Assembly: GCA_024220505.1 (NCBI GenBank)
Contig: JAKZZE010000006.1
Coordinates: forward strand, 1,116,001 to 1,180,000
Source: Rhizopus arrhizus
Lineage: Eukaryota; Mucoromycota; Mucoromycetes; Mucorales; Rhizopodaceae
Direction of reading: 5' to 3'
Length of the DNA stretch: 64,000 nucleotides
Notes under the pieces: generated by a model
What the model saw: only the letters and a program-made list of their open reading frames with translations
What the model was told of the DNA's origin: nothing
Databases searched by the model: none
Shown here: piece after piece, positions 20,196-30,018 of the stretch
Numbering within the stretch: position 1 is the stretch's first letter
Layout of the letters: each line of letters starts with the position of its first letter
Made by a program: the position numbers and the translations under genes

Positions 20196-20535
20196 TGTCA
20201 TGTTTTGACATGTCAATAAGATACAGTCTTATCATTCTGGACTAAATCTTTACAAATGAGTTTGAATAAGAATAGAACCTGATAATTATCACTGCCCTAA
20301 ACAGCCAAGTTTCACTTTCATCTCAACAGTTGATTATTAACATCAGTCTATAAAATTTTTCTTATACATGTCAAATCATATCGGTCGTAACTATTTTTGT
20401 CATCTAATCTCAGGTCTTACTCAACTAATATAAATAGCCTTGAAATCTTTCTTTAATAAAAGTATTCGACTTTAGAACTATTGTTCGGTCTCGTTAATTG
20501 TTCTTTTTCTTATTTTGAATACTTAAAACACTTCA
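20196..20535 (+). repeat. Solo LTR of family A
   Basis: It is 340 bases from TGTCATGTTTTGACATG to AACACTTCA, flanked by CTCTG on both sides (20191-20195, 20536-20540). It differs from the LTRs of element A at a few positions near its end, so it derives from an earlier member of the family. It interrupts the terminal region of Tc1-G. Confidence 0.95.
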
Positions 20536-20736
20536 CTCTGTTCGATTTGTCTTCATATCTTTTTATTTTCGTGTGTACATTTGCCAGAGCTTTGATGTCA
20601 CACACACTAATTAGGGCAACAAAGATACATATCATACACTAAAGAGATTGACTCTACTTGAAGTACAAGCTTTTTAAAAAGGGAAAGACAGTCATAAAAA
20701 AGCCAATGATGATTTTTCAAAATTCGCTATGTTTAT

Positions 20737-22501
20737 TTAATATTTTCTATATCTTCCCTTTGCTTTAATAAGTGCTTCTACTTTGGCTGGCATACTATTG
20801 ATGTGCCTCTTGCAAGCATTTGCATTGAGTTTATTTCGCTCTACATCCTCAAATGGCTAAAGCTTTCTGACACCTCTTTCTCCGACTTCATGTGGTGTCA
20901 GATTAAGTTTGAGCTGATGCCAAATATGCTTTATATGATTTAAATCCAGACTTTGAGCATACCAATAATTTATATACCTTACACTGATACCGCGTACCTA
21001 TGGAGTTATGAATTTTAATTTATACTTTACGCCGCTATCACTCTGAAGGTATACATCGGACGTCTTCAAATAATAGTACTCTAACGTCTTCATGTAAATA
21101 ATGCTAAGTATATGCAGACAAGCCGTTGAGTTTATGTTACCACCATAAAGCTGACATGTCTAAGCTGGTCCCGGAGTAGCTATGTGACCGCATATGCTGG
21201 TCCTACGGCTGCTGTGCTTTACTGTAATGTCGATGTGATGAGGGAGCAAAATGTCATTTGATACTACCCCATAGTATTTTACTCCATCTGATCACTAGAT
21301 GCTAATCTTTGTTATAGGTAGACATAATAAAATAATAAATTATGCTATAAACCAAACATCTCCAACACTAGCATAGTTAAACCATAAAGATCTGACGATG
21401 AATTATATCATAAAGAGTAATAAATGTCTTGCATGTATAATACCAACCTGTTATAGTATTAAGTCTTTGCATAATCTCTTTTATGATCCAATGTATTTAG
21501 TTGCATTGAGACTATGTGTGTCAGAATAGAATATTGTTTTTCTTGCATAGTAACTTTATCGATCTAAACGAATGATTGAGAAATATTCTTATCAATAATC
21601 CGATTGGTGCCTTAATGACTCCTGTTGTCTCCATTATTAGGTTTCAGTCTTTCTGTACTAATTTAGTAACCAAGTTTACTCAAACCCAATAATCATTCAG
21701 GAACAAAATACAAGTGCCGTCTTAAACAACAATTCCATGGATGCCTATTTATAAATGCAACACTAGTAGCTTAGAACAACGATTTATAATATAATTATAC
21801 AAGATAAGATTCCATGGAACAAGATATGATGGCAATGCCCCAATCCAGAATGAAACATCAAGAAAGAACCAATTGATTTAACTCAATCATCCCCATGAAT
21901 TATTCTTCAAAAGAATATAAATATCCCATCTAAATCCTCATTGAAAAAAGGATAACTTTAACTTGGATATAATCAAGAATAAAAAGTATCTCAAAGTAAT
22001 TATCGTTTTGGTGCTTTTTTATTTCTTTTTATCTTCGTTTATTACAATCTTTGCTGCAGCTGAGAACGCTACTGGTCGTCACTCTTGACTTGACCAGTTG
22101 CGATGCCTTTTTGCTCAGGCCATCTGCTTTTTTCAATGATCCTTTTTTAAAAATGCCTTCTTTTTTTTAGCTCTCGGTGGCACTTTATGGATCTCAGCGC
22201 GTTTACTCCTGAACGATACATCAACAAGTAACCAAACTTACCCAACTCCCTGAATAGCTCTTTCGCTACTGTTTGATGACCAGTAATAATACACAGCTCG
22301 ATATAGTACTTCATGACATAAGGGACAATAGCATGTCTTCCAGCCGACAGGTGTGAATTTCATGGAAAAAGCTTTTTAGCATATCTTTAAACTGTGCGAG
22401 AACGAACGTAATATTTATCTATGATATCCTCTAGCTTCATACTATTTAGTGATATATCTTTTATTTCTGGATTGCTTTTCCATTGGTATAGATTTAGGCA
22501 T
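20737..22501 (-). pseudogene. Tc1-G transposase, decayed and split by solo LTR-H
   Basis: On the minus strand the start MPKSIPMEKQ lies at 22501. The C-terminal end, SMPAKVEALIKAKGRYRKY and a stop, is at 20737. The middle is recognisable as Tc1 transposase (IWHQLKLNLTPHEVGERG region) but has many stops and shifts. The LTR 21310-22046 lies inside it. It is clearly dead and older than its insertions. Confidence 0.75.
21310..22046 (+). repeat. Solo LTR-H in the Tc1-G transposase
   Basis: It is 737 bases starting TGTTATAGGTAG and ending GTTTATTACA, flanked by ATCTT (21305-21309 and 22047-22051). A TATA-like agaatataaatatccc is near 21914 and an aataaaaag signal near 21975. No internal coding part is left and no second copy is seen in the window. 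Confidence 0.9.
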
Positions 22502-22865
22502 GATGATGAGAAGTAGTGAGAGAAGTTGAGTATGTTGTAAACATAGTTATTTTCTATATGATATCAGTTGTATTAAAATAAATAACGATACACAAAAGAT
22601 TAAACTATGATTGAACAATTCCACACTTTTCCAAATTTACAGTTGTTGGAATAATTGTTCGGATGTTTTGCAATTTTATACTTTTCGCTTTGTATCTCTG
22701 CAGTCAGATAAGATAGAGCTGCTGACAATACCTCATTAGAAAGCGACAGTTGTCATGTATAACATATAAAAATTTAAGGTTATGGGATTACTTCCATATA
22801 TAGTAAGGTCAATTTGCGTCAAGCATATGCATTCGAACAATTTTTCCAACTGAATCATCTTTTAT

Positions 22866-23897
22866 TTAATATCGTGTATAACCGCCTTTAGCTTTAATGA
22901 CTGCTCTACAACGAGCTGGCATACTCTTGATATATGCTTGGCACTACTCTTTAGTAAAAAAGTTCCATTCTTTCTCGATTCTAGACCAGAGATCATGCAC
23001 TCCTTTAGCCCTACCTTCATATAAACTCAGCCTCAACTTCAAATGGTGCCAGAGATGCTCTATAGAACTCAAATCAGGACTTTGAGCTGGCCAATTGAAG
23101 GTGTGCTCTTCTTTAAACCCATTTTCTTTAAACCAAGCACGAGCAAGCTTCGATATGTGTTTAGGATCGTTATCTTGTTGAAAATAGATAGCCTCCTGCT
23201 TGTAGCCACAGTAGTTCAGGCTGTCCATCAGTGTAGTTGACAGGATATGAACATAATCTGATGCTTTCATAGTACCGTCCTCAATCGTGCAGGCATATCC
23301 AGGACCATCCCACGTCATACAACCCCAAAGCATTACACTGCCAGCTCCTCCTTTGACTGTAAGGTCAAGATGATGAGGTTGCAATTTATCACCAGGTCTT
23401 CTCCAAAAGTATTTACAACCATCTGAGCCCCAAACATTAATCTTGGTCTCATCAGAAAACACCATACGTCTCCAGTCATCTTCTGTCCAATCTTTGTAAG
23501 CTTTAGCCTATTTTAGTCTAGCTTCCATGTGTGATTTTTTGAGGAGAGGCTTTTTCTTCTTAATTTGGGTACTGAAACCCATGCTGTGAAGCATTTTTAC
23601 TGTATCAAAATAGCCAACATTATAACCAATGCTGCTTAATTATGACCATATGCTCTTTGCTGTCTGAAGTGAACCATTTATAAGCTCTCTCTTCAGGTAA
23701 TTCTTTGTTATTGAGCTTATAGTAATCTTTCTACCAGCATGACCTCGAGTACGTTTAGGTGCATACAAGTTCTTGTACTTGCTCAAAGTGGACCTTGATA
23801 CTCCTGGAACACGTTTCATAATTTCTGAGTATGATAAACCCTTTTTTAACAACGACCGGATTCTTTCTTGCTTGCTACGAGATAAAGGGTGTACCAT
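22866..23897 (-). pseudogene. Tc1-E transposase with three nonsense codons
   Basis: This is a Tc1 transposase starting MVHPLSRSKQERIRSLLK at 23897, with a helix-turn-helix (SYSEIMKRVPGVSRSTLSKY). The core shows FSDETKINVWG, QQDNDPKHIS and SPDLSSIEHLWHHLK for D, D, E. It ends AVIKAKGGYTRY. Three in-frame stops interrupt it (near 23637, 23507 and 22944), with no frameshift between them. Each could come from a Gln codon by C-to-T change. It is close to the Tc1-1 transposase and about 343 codons long overall. Confidence 0.88.
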
Positions 23898-24182
23898 GAT
23901 ATAAAAAAGTATAGGCTGTACGAGATAGAAGGGAAACACTGCAAAATCCAGCCTTATTTCTATATTTTAAGCTCTGACTAAAAGCAAAAGCGCTATTTCA
24001 TTATTACGTCATTTTGTAATGCTGTATTTGTGACGTCAGAAACGTCAATGATATCATCATTATAGAATGCATTGAGTTGGAAAAATTGTTCGAATGCATA
24101 TGCTTGACGCAAATTGACCTTACTATATATGGAAGTAATCCCATAACCTTAAATACTATAGTTGACGTAGACGAGTCTAAAA

Positions 24183-24300
24183 ATGTGGTAAACGCTCCAA
24201 GAGCCACGCTTTTATTTTCCTTTTTTGTAATATTTTAAAACTAAATTATATAAGACTAATTTCAATGCAATATTGCCTTTCCTCTTCATACCTTCAAAAG
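24183..24300. repeat. Left inverted terminal repeat of DIRS
   Basis: This is the reverse complement of 29901-30018. It runs from ATGTGGTAAACGC to CCTTCAAAAG. The 28 bases outside it (24155-24182) are unique to this end and are matched only in the internal complementary region. Confidence 0.92.
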
Positions 24301-24382
24301 GCAAGCAAGTTATCAATTTTTTGTGTGTATTGTAGTATTTAAGGGTGGGGATTCAGAACCAACTTCTGTACCATGGTGTGGG

Positions 24383-24479
24383 GTTTACCACATTTTTAGA
24401 CTCGTCTACGTCAACTATAGTATTGTTTGGCGTACCTTTAACAATCCCTATTGACTCCGACTCGTCTTCCAATGTGGTA
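24383..24479. repeat. DIRS internal complementary region
   Basis: Positions 24383-24421 are the reverse complement of the left outer end and 24425-24479 of the right outer end, with ATT (24422-24424) between. It is therefore a record of the circle junction. It lies in the coding 3' end of the recombinase gene. Confidence 0.93.
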
Positions 24480-24861
24480 TGGTTTTCAGACATAGAAAAA
24501 ATTGAGTTGACTATTTCTGTGCTTGTGGACTGTTGTGCTGTTGGTTTGTAGTAGTAGTCCTCAAAGGTGAATGCTCTTCTGCTCCAATTTGCATGTTGTT
24601 TTATTTCCTCAATAGAAGATCCTTTTTCCACCGCTTTTGTACTTGAAGCTGACCTGATTGAGTGTGGTTTGTAATTTGAAGTGTCAATCCCTGCTTCTGC
24701 CATTGAGTTTTTTATCCAACCAGAAATCGTAGATGCACGTACAGAGTTAACCTTGTTGTTGTCGTTGATGTATGCTAGGAACAAAGTGTGATCTTCTGGG
24801 AGTTGTTGTCTTACTTTACTTGATACGGACATAAACCAGGCTAGTGTACGAACTGGACATA

Positions 24862-26491
24862 CAGTAGCGGACAAAACTGGTGCACAAAACTTTTTTTCAG
24901 CTTTTAACTACCATTACCTGCTCATGGTAATTGCAATAGTCATGAAACTGTACTAGAAGGAGGATATACTAGTCATTGTAATCTATGTATGTTCTAAGCA
25001 TGACATTGTTAAAACTGAGCGATAAGCGTGCTTTGAATTTATAAAATTTTATATTTTCTAAAAACCGCAAAAGTGGCTAAAATCTTAGACTTTATATAAT
25101 CATCTCATCTCTTGATATTATCGGATATTCTTCTTTGCATATGCTAATAATATGCGTGTATATCATTTTCAGTAAAAGAACCCGGCTCTTTAACTATTCT
25201 TTTCCAAAGATCATCGACCCTTTTTGATCTAGTGTCGTATCATCATACCTTTGCCATCAATTGCCACCTGGCATGCTTAAGCGGACTTAGGCCGGGATTA
25301 GTGGCGGCTAAACTTGTAGCACAGAAGCGCTGTTATCAAATATTGAGTTTGTGACATGCGTTGACTTGTGCCTTGTGTCATTGTCATACTGAAACGAGAG
25401 ATTACGACGTTTTAGACTACTATACGCTAGGCTTTTGTGGTATGAAGTAAGCGAAATATATGTGTATATTTATGAGTTCATTATACCATCGTATACCTGA
25501 CACACATATTCTGGTCCTCAATATCTAATACAGCCTTAAAACATAACAGAGCAGCCAGCATGCTTCATTGTTTGATCACCGTGAAAAAATCGCTAAGGTT
25601 GCTCGACTTGCTTTCAATATTAGTGTATACTGTCTGCATCCATAATGTTCATATTTGTTTCATTGCTAAAGATAGCAGACTTCCAGCCCTCTATAGTATA
25701 CAATGGCTTGTCGTGATACCACATTCATCGCTTTTTCCGACTTATACAGCTGATGAAATTCTTCGATTCCTTACTTCCAGACTCAAAATCTAGCTTCCTA
25801 CTGTGCCTTTAGACTGACAGTCTGCTAACACTGTATCTTAAGGTCCTCAAAATGTGCTGAGCATCAGGAACTGTGTGTAGCGGACCTTGTCCAAGCTCTA
25901 GGTTGATGACTGAACTAATAACTTTTCAGGCTAATAGCGGAATACCTTCATGATCACAAGACATTAAGTTTCTTTCTTCCCTCTTTCTCCTGTTGATTGT
26001 CCATTTAGAGATTCTTGTTACTCTAGAAATATCTGCTGTCGTACGAACTAGGCGTGTTCGAGATCTCAGAGTTTCGTTTTTACAGTTGCTTATTTTCTTA
26101 AACATATAATGCTAGTACTTTGTTATAGTGAATAGGGTAAAAACAAAAGGGGGGATTCAATGGGAAATACAAAATAACTACGGTTTTATATATTTTTTAA
26201 GAGCTACTAAAATTTACTAATATGCGGTGAAATCTGAAAGCAAACGGGAGAGATATGGGGAAAATTGAAAGAAGGCTAGACAAGCACTACATTTTTGGCG
26301 AAAATTGAAATATGCAAAAAATCACTAAAAATGACCTTATGCCTGAAGGATGTCCGGCACAGTTCCGGTTTACATAACATAATGTATATTTTGGACTGTC
26401 TTTCAGATGGTATATGCCACAAAAGTCGTAGACATATGGCGGAGATACAATGTTGATTTTAATTTTTGTGCACCAGTTTTGTCCGCTACTG
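24862..26491 (-). mobile_element. Tc1-F: Tc1/mariner element in the DIRS recombinase
   Basis: It is 1,630 bases, starting CAGTAGCGGACAAAACTGGT and ending with the complement, flanked by TA (24860-24861, 26492-26493). The inverted repeats extend about 28 bases. Minus-strand Tc1 transposase-like stretches can be sensed (for example around 25250-25600) but stops are frequent and no catalytic box is intact. It is the innermost and youngest layer of the right-hand nest by position, yet its gene is decayed, so it may have been moved by another copy's transposase. Confidence 0.88.
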
Positions 26492-27096
26492 TAAGTCTTC
26501 CTCTTCGATTAACCCAAGTTGAGATGATTTTATGTTGGTTTCTTTTGCCTCTCGAAAAATAATTGTTGCTGCTACTACCTTATCTTCGTAAAATTCAAGT
26601 TGTATGTCTCGATGTTGCAAACGACCTATATCACTCCTTGGTCTCCCCATAGTGCTCATACATAGAAGTAGAAGTGTCTTGATCTGCAAATCATATAAAG
26701 CTAGGTTTTTGGTGTTCTTCAATTTTTTGTTAATATACCTGATCAAAATATTTATATCCCAAGTGACCAATTGACTCTTCGTTGGGATTCTAATTTCTTG
26801 ATGTCGCTTTGCTTTAAAAAATTCAATGATAATGGGTTGATTTGCAAGTGGTATTTCTTCAGGATGTAGTGTTTTAAATGTGGAGGCGATGGCTGATCGT
26901 ATTCCATTTAGATGACTGGATGAAAGGTGATTGAATTCCATTAAGAATTTAAAAACTTGTTGTACATCATATTTTGTCGGTTCAATCATTGGCGTTTGGG
27001 CTTTACACCATATTACCCATTTCTTCCAACCTCCATTGTATACTCTTGCTGTGTTTGTGCGTACTGATTTTTCCAAGAAATTTGAAGCATCTGCAT

Positions 27097-29050
27097 CTAT
27101 TCCCTCGTATTTTCTTTTCTGCCGGATAACAGCCAAGCGGTCATCGTCCATCCCTTGAGTCGAAATTGTTGAGGTGGTTGTATTTGATGTAATTGAGTGA
27201 TCAGTGGGTACCAATGTTGAGTGGGCCAGTTCGGTGTGATTAACACTGTCTTTTGTATTTTTTGTTTCCGTATTTGTTGTATGACTTGAGGGATCAACTT
27301 CCATGGTGGAAACAGGTACATCCCTTTCTTCAACCATTTCTGCGCCAGTGCATCTGTTGCTGTTGCTGTCGGGTCGGGTTGTAAACTCCAATATTTTGTC
27401 AGTTGATTGTTCGTTCTGGACGCAAAGGCGTCTATTTTCAGTGGTCCCCAATGTTTGTTTATCTTGTTGAACACTGTCTTCGGTAGTGTTGCCTCGTACA
27501 AAGGTGAATGGTGACTTTGTCGACTCAATGCATCGGCTTGAATATTCTGAATACCTGGAATGTGTTGATATATTACTTGAAACTGATGTTGATTGCATAT
27601 CTCCTGTATTTCCACTGCTATTGATTGTAGGTGAATTGACGAAGTTCCTCCTGATTTTGTTGTGTATTTCAACGCTGTCATGTTGTCGGTGAATATCTTG
27701 ATTATTGATCCTTTCTTCAAACACGGTACATGAAGTTGTAGAGAAAATAGAATTGTTTTCAACTCCCTCACATTGATTGAGTGTGTAAGCTCTTCCACCG
27801 TCCATCTCCCTGATGTCTGTATTAGTGGTGAAGCTACTCCCCATCCTAAATCGGATGCGTCCGCGTGAATTGTAATCGAAGGATTCAAGTATTGTTTGTG
27901 AATTGGTAAGCCATTTTTGAAGTTGATCCACTTGATCCACCAATTCAATTCGGTTAAACTGTTTGTTGACAATGTATAATTTGCTTCCCAGTTTTGATGA
28001 TGTAGATGTAGACTCTGTGCTAAGTCTCTCTGCAAATACCTGATATGTAGTAGTGCTTCGCCTATTGCCGGAATCATAGCTGTCATCTTCCCAATCAAAC
28101 TCGCAAACCATCTGCATGTTCTTGTTTTTGATGTGACTAATGCTTGATTTATTCGACTCTTTAATTTGGATATTTTTCTCTCTGGAACTGAAATCTTCAT
28201 TGTCTTTGTGTTGAACGTAAAGCCTAGGAATTCCTGTGTTTTCAATGGGGTTAACATACTCTTTTTTCTGTTGATCAAAAAGCCCAAGTTCTCCAAGTGA
28301 GTAATAACTAGTTCTGTGACTTAATTCATCTTTTCCACTGATTTCTCTAGAATGCAAATGTCGTCCAAATAATAAACCAAGCGGATGCCTAGTTTTCTCA
28401 AAGGTTCCATTACATGTCTCATCATTTTGCTGAAAATCCTTGGACTTGCGCTCATTCCAAATGCTAGAGTCTTGTATTGGTAGACCGTTCCTCTGTTCAT
28501 GAATGTGAGATATTGACGTGATTTCCGATGTATTGGAATTACTACGTAAGCGTCTTTCAGATCTATTTTGCAAATGTAATCTTCCTTCTCCATAATTTCG
28601 CGAAGAGCTGGAACTCCCTCCATTTTGAAATGTTGGCATTGAATAAAAAGGTTGAGCTTCTGGCAATCCAAAATCGGTCTCCGTTTGTTGGTTTCTTGTA
28701 TTGTGAAGAAATTCGATAAGTAATTTGTTGATTGTGAGGGGGATACCTCTATTATTCCTGCTTGAAGGAATTTGTCTACTGCTTCGTTGACCGCTGTTTG
28801 TTCCGTCTGGCTCAGGTTCAAGTGTCGAATTCTCCAAGGTGAAGGTTGACGGTGAAATTGAATTTGGTATCCCTCTTTTACTATCGATAATGGCCAAGTG
28901 TGTTTTGTCAATTTTGACCATTGCTGGTAAAATTTTTGTAGTCGTCCCCCGGGAGAATGCCATCCTCCGGTATGGAATAATTGGAGGGTTCTATCTTCTG
29001 TTGTGTAGAAGGTAGATCTATTGTTGTGTTTGAGAGTTGTTGTTGAGGTT
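27097..29050 (-). pseudogene. DIRS reverse transcriptase-RNase H, one stop
   Basis: This frame begins within the end of gag and holds a DIRS-type RT (FTIQETNKRRPILDCQKLN, KIDLKDAYVVIPIH, box YYLDDICIL). RNase H follows with HADASDLGWG, FTDNMTALKY and IPGIQNIQADALSR. After that comes the DIRS-typical segment IDAFASRTNNQLTKYWS ... FPPWKL ... PNWPTQHWYP. A TAA at 28321-28323 interrupts RT shortly after YLDD, with the frame continuing unchanged after it. The recombinase frame overlaps its 3' end by about 55 bases. Confidence 0.88.
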
Positions 29051-29878
29051 GAGGTTGTTGCTGCTGTTGTGGTTGTCGTACTGACTCCCATTCGTACCCC
29101 CTCCTCTGTGTTGGCTTCGTCCAAAAAAAGATCCTCTGTTGTATCCATTGCCTCCTCTGGATCCACCTCTAGATTGGTAATTTCCTCCTCGAGGTCCACT
29201 ACGGACATAACCTCGTCCTCGATTACTATTGGCTTGTTGCAGGAGTCTTTGTTTGAATCTTGCTTCTTCCAGTTGTTGAAGGAACTCTGTGTCAAAGGCA
29301 TTGTTTGATCTCTGGTCATCTTCTTCAGCGGATTCCATATACTTGAGGCTAGTTGGGAGTCTAAGGGCTTTAAGTGCCATGTCTTTAGCTTCTCGTTCTT
29401 GTTTTTTAGCTTGAACGAATCCAAAGATTGCCAATTGTCTACTCTGCTCTCGACATCTAAGGATAATTGATTGCATCTCTTCTTCTCCCAAGGTTCCTGT
29501 TGTGAGAAAATTAAGTTGCTCGAATATCTCAGTGGCTGTTTTGGCTTGAAAACGTGTGTTTTCTGTAAGTTTGTACACATGGTTGACGACATAAGATGTT
29601 TCGACTGTATGTCTTTTGAGTTCTGGGTAAATACTTTTGTTGATTTTTTCAGGTGTTGTCCATTCATCAAGGATGTATCTGTGGCTTTCTCTTTTAAACT
29701 TTTTGAAGTTTGTTTCATGTTGGCTGGAAGATAAATTCTCCAACTCGGTAACGATTTCCACGGGTAGTGGGGTCTCGTTCGACTTAAGTTCGTCTTTGAT
29801 TGTAAGTCTTCTCTCGAATTCTTTGAATAAGGCTTCAACTTCTGATTGAGTAAATGTTCGTTCATTGTTCTCTGCCAT
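29018..29878 (-). CDS. DIRS Gag-like protein
   Basis: This 286-residue ORF is the first gene of the element, starting near the right inverted repeat. The N-terminal half is charged and helical. The C-terminus is rich in RGG/RGRG (RGRGYVRSGPRGGNYQSRGG) and Asn/Gln, suited to RNA binding. There is no zinc knuckle. Position and composition match DIRS Gag; I see no stop in it. Confidence 0.75.
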   Translation of the reverse strand: MAENNERTFTQSEVEALFKEFERRLTIKDELKSNETPLPVEIVTELENLSSSQHETNFKKFKRESHRYILDEWTTPEKINKSIYPELKRHTVETSYVVNHVYKLTENTRFQAKTATEIFEQLNFLTTGTLGEEEMQSIILRCREQSRQLAIFGFVQAKKQEREAKDMALKALRLPTSLKYMESAEEDDQRSNNAFDTEFLQQLEEARFKQRLLQQANSNRGRGYVRSGPRGGNYQSRGGSRGGNGYNRGSFFGRSQHRGGGTNGSQYDNHNSSNNLNLNNNSQTQQ

Positions 29879-29900
29879 AGTTTATTCCACGAATGCGCGG

Positions 29901-30018
29901 CTTTTGAAGGTATGAAGAGGAAAGGCAATATTGCATTGAAATTAGTCTTATATAATTTAGTTTTAAAATATTACAAAAAAGGAAAATAAAAGCGTGGCTC
30001 TTGGAGCGTTTACCACAT
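29901..30018. repeat. Right inverted terminal repeat of DIRS
   Basis: This is the reverse complement of 24183-24300. The extended outer end (30019-30065) is unique to this side and is matched in the internal complementary region. Confidence 0.92.

Larger units (their letters stand above)
24353..27151 (-). pseudogene. DIRS tyrosine recombinase, split by Tc1-F
   Basis: The N-terminal part (27151 to 26494) starts at or before MDDDRLAVIRQ. It has a SAM-like core-binding region (NTARVYNGGWKKWVIWCK) and the first catalytic arginine in TMGRPRSDIGRLQHRDI. The C-terminal part (24859 to 24353) has HSIRSAS (H-x-x-R), HANWSRR and EDYYYKP (nucleophile tyrosine). Tc1-F sits between them at TA; without it and one TA the two parts join in frame (EEEDL then CPVRT). 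The last about 45 codons overlap the internal complementary region. The enzyme would integrate the circular cDNA. Confidence 0.9.

Noticed and set aside
27200..28963. Long minus-strand frame upstream of the recombinase (Ser/Thr/Asn-rich)
   Set aside because: It overlaps RT-RNase H in another frame; only its last about 220 codons are the recombinase.
29100..29928. First half of the RT frame extending through gag
   Set aside because: In this part the gag frame (29018-29878) has the protein-like composition; the overlapping frame is its shadow.
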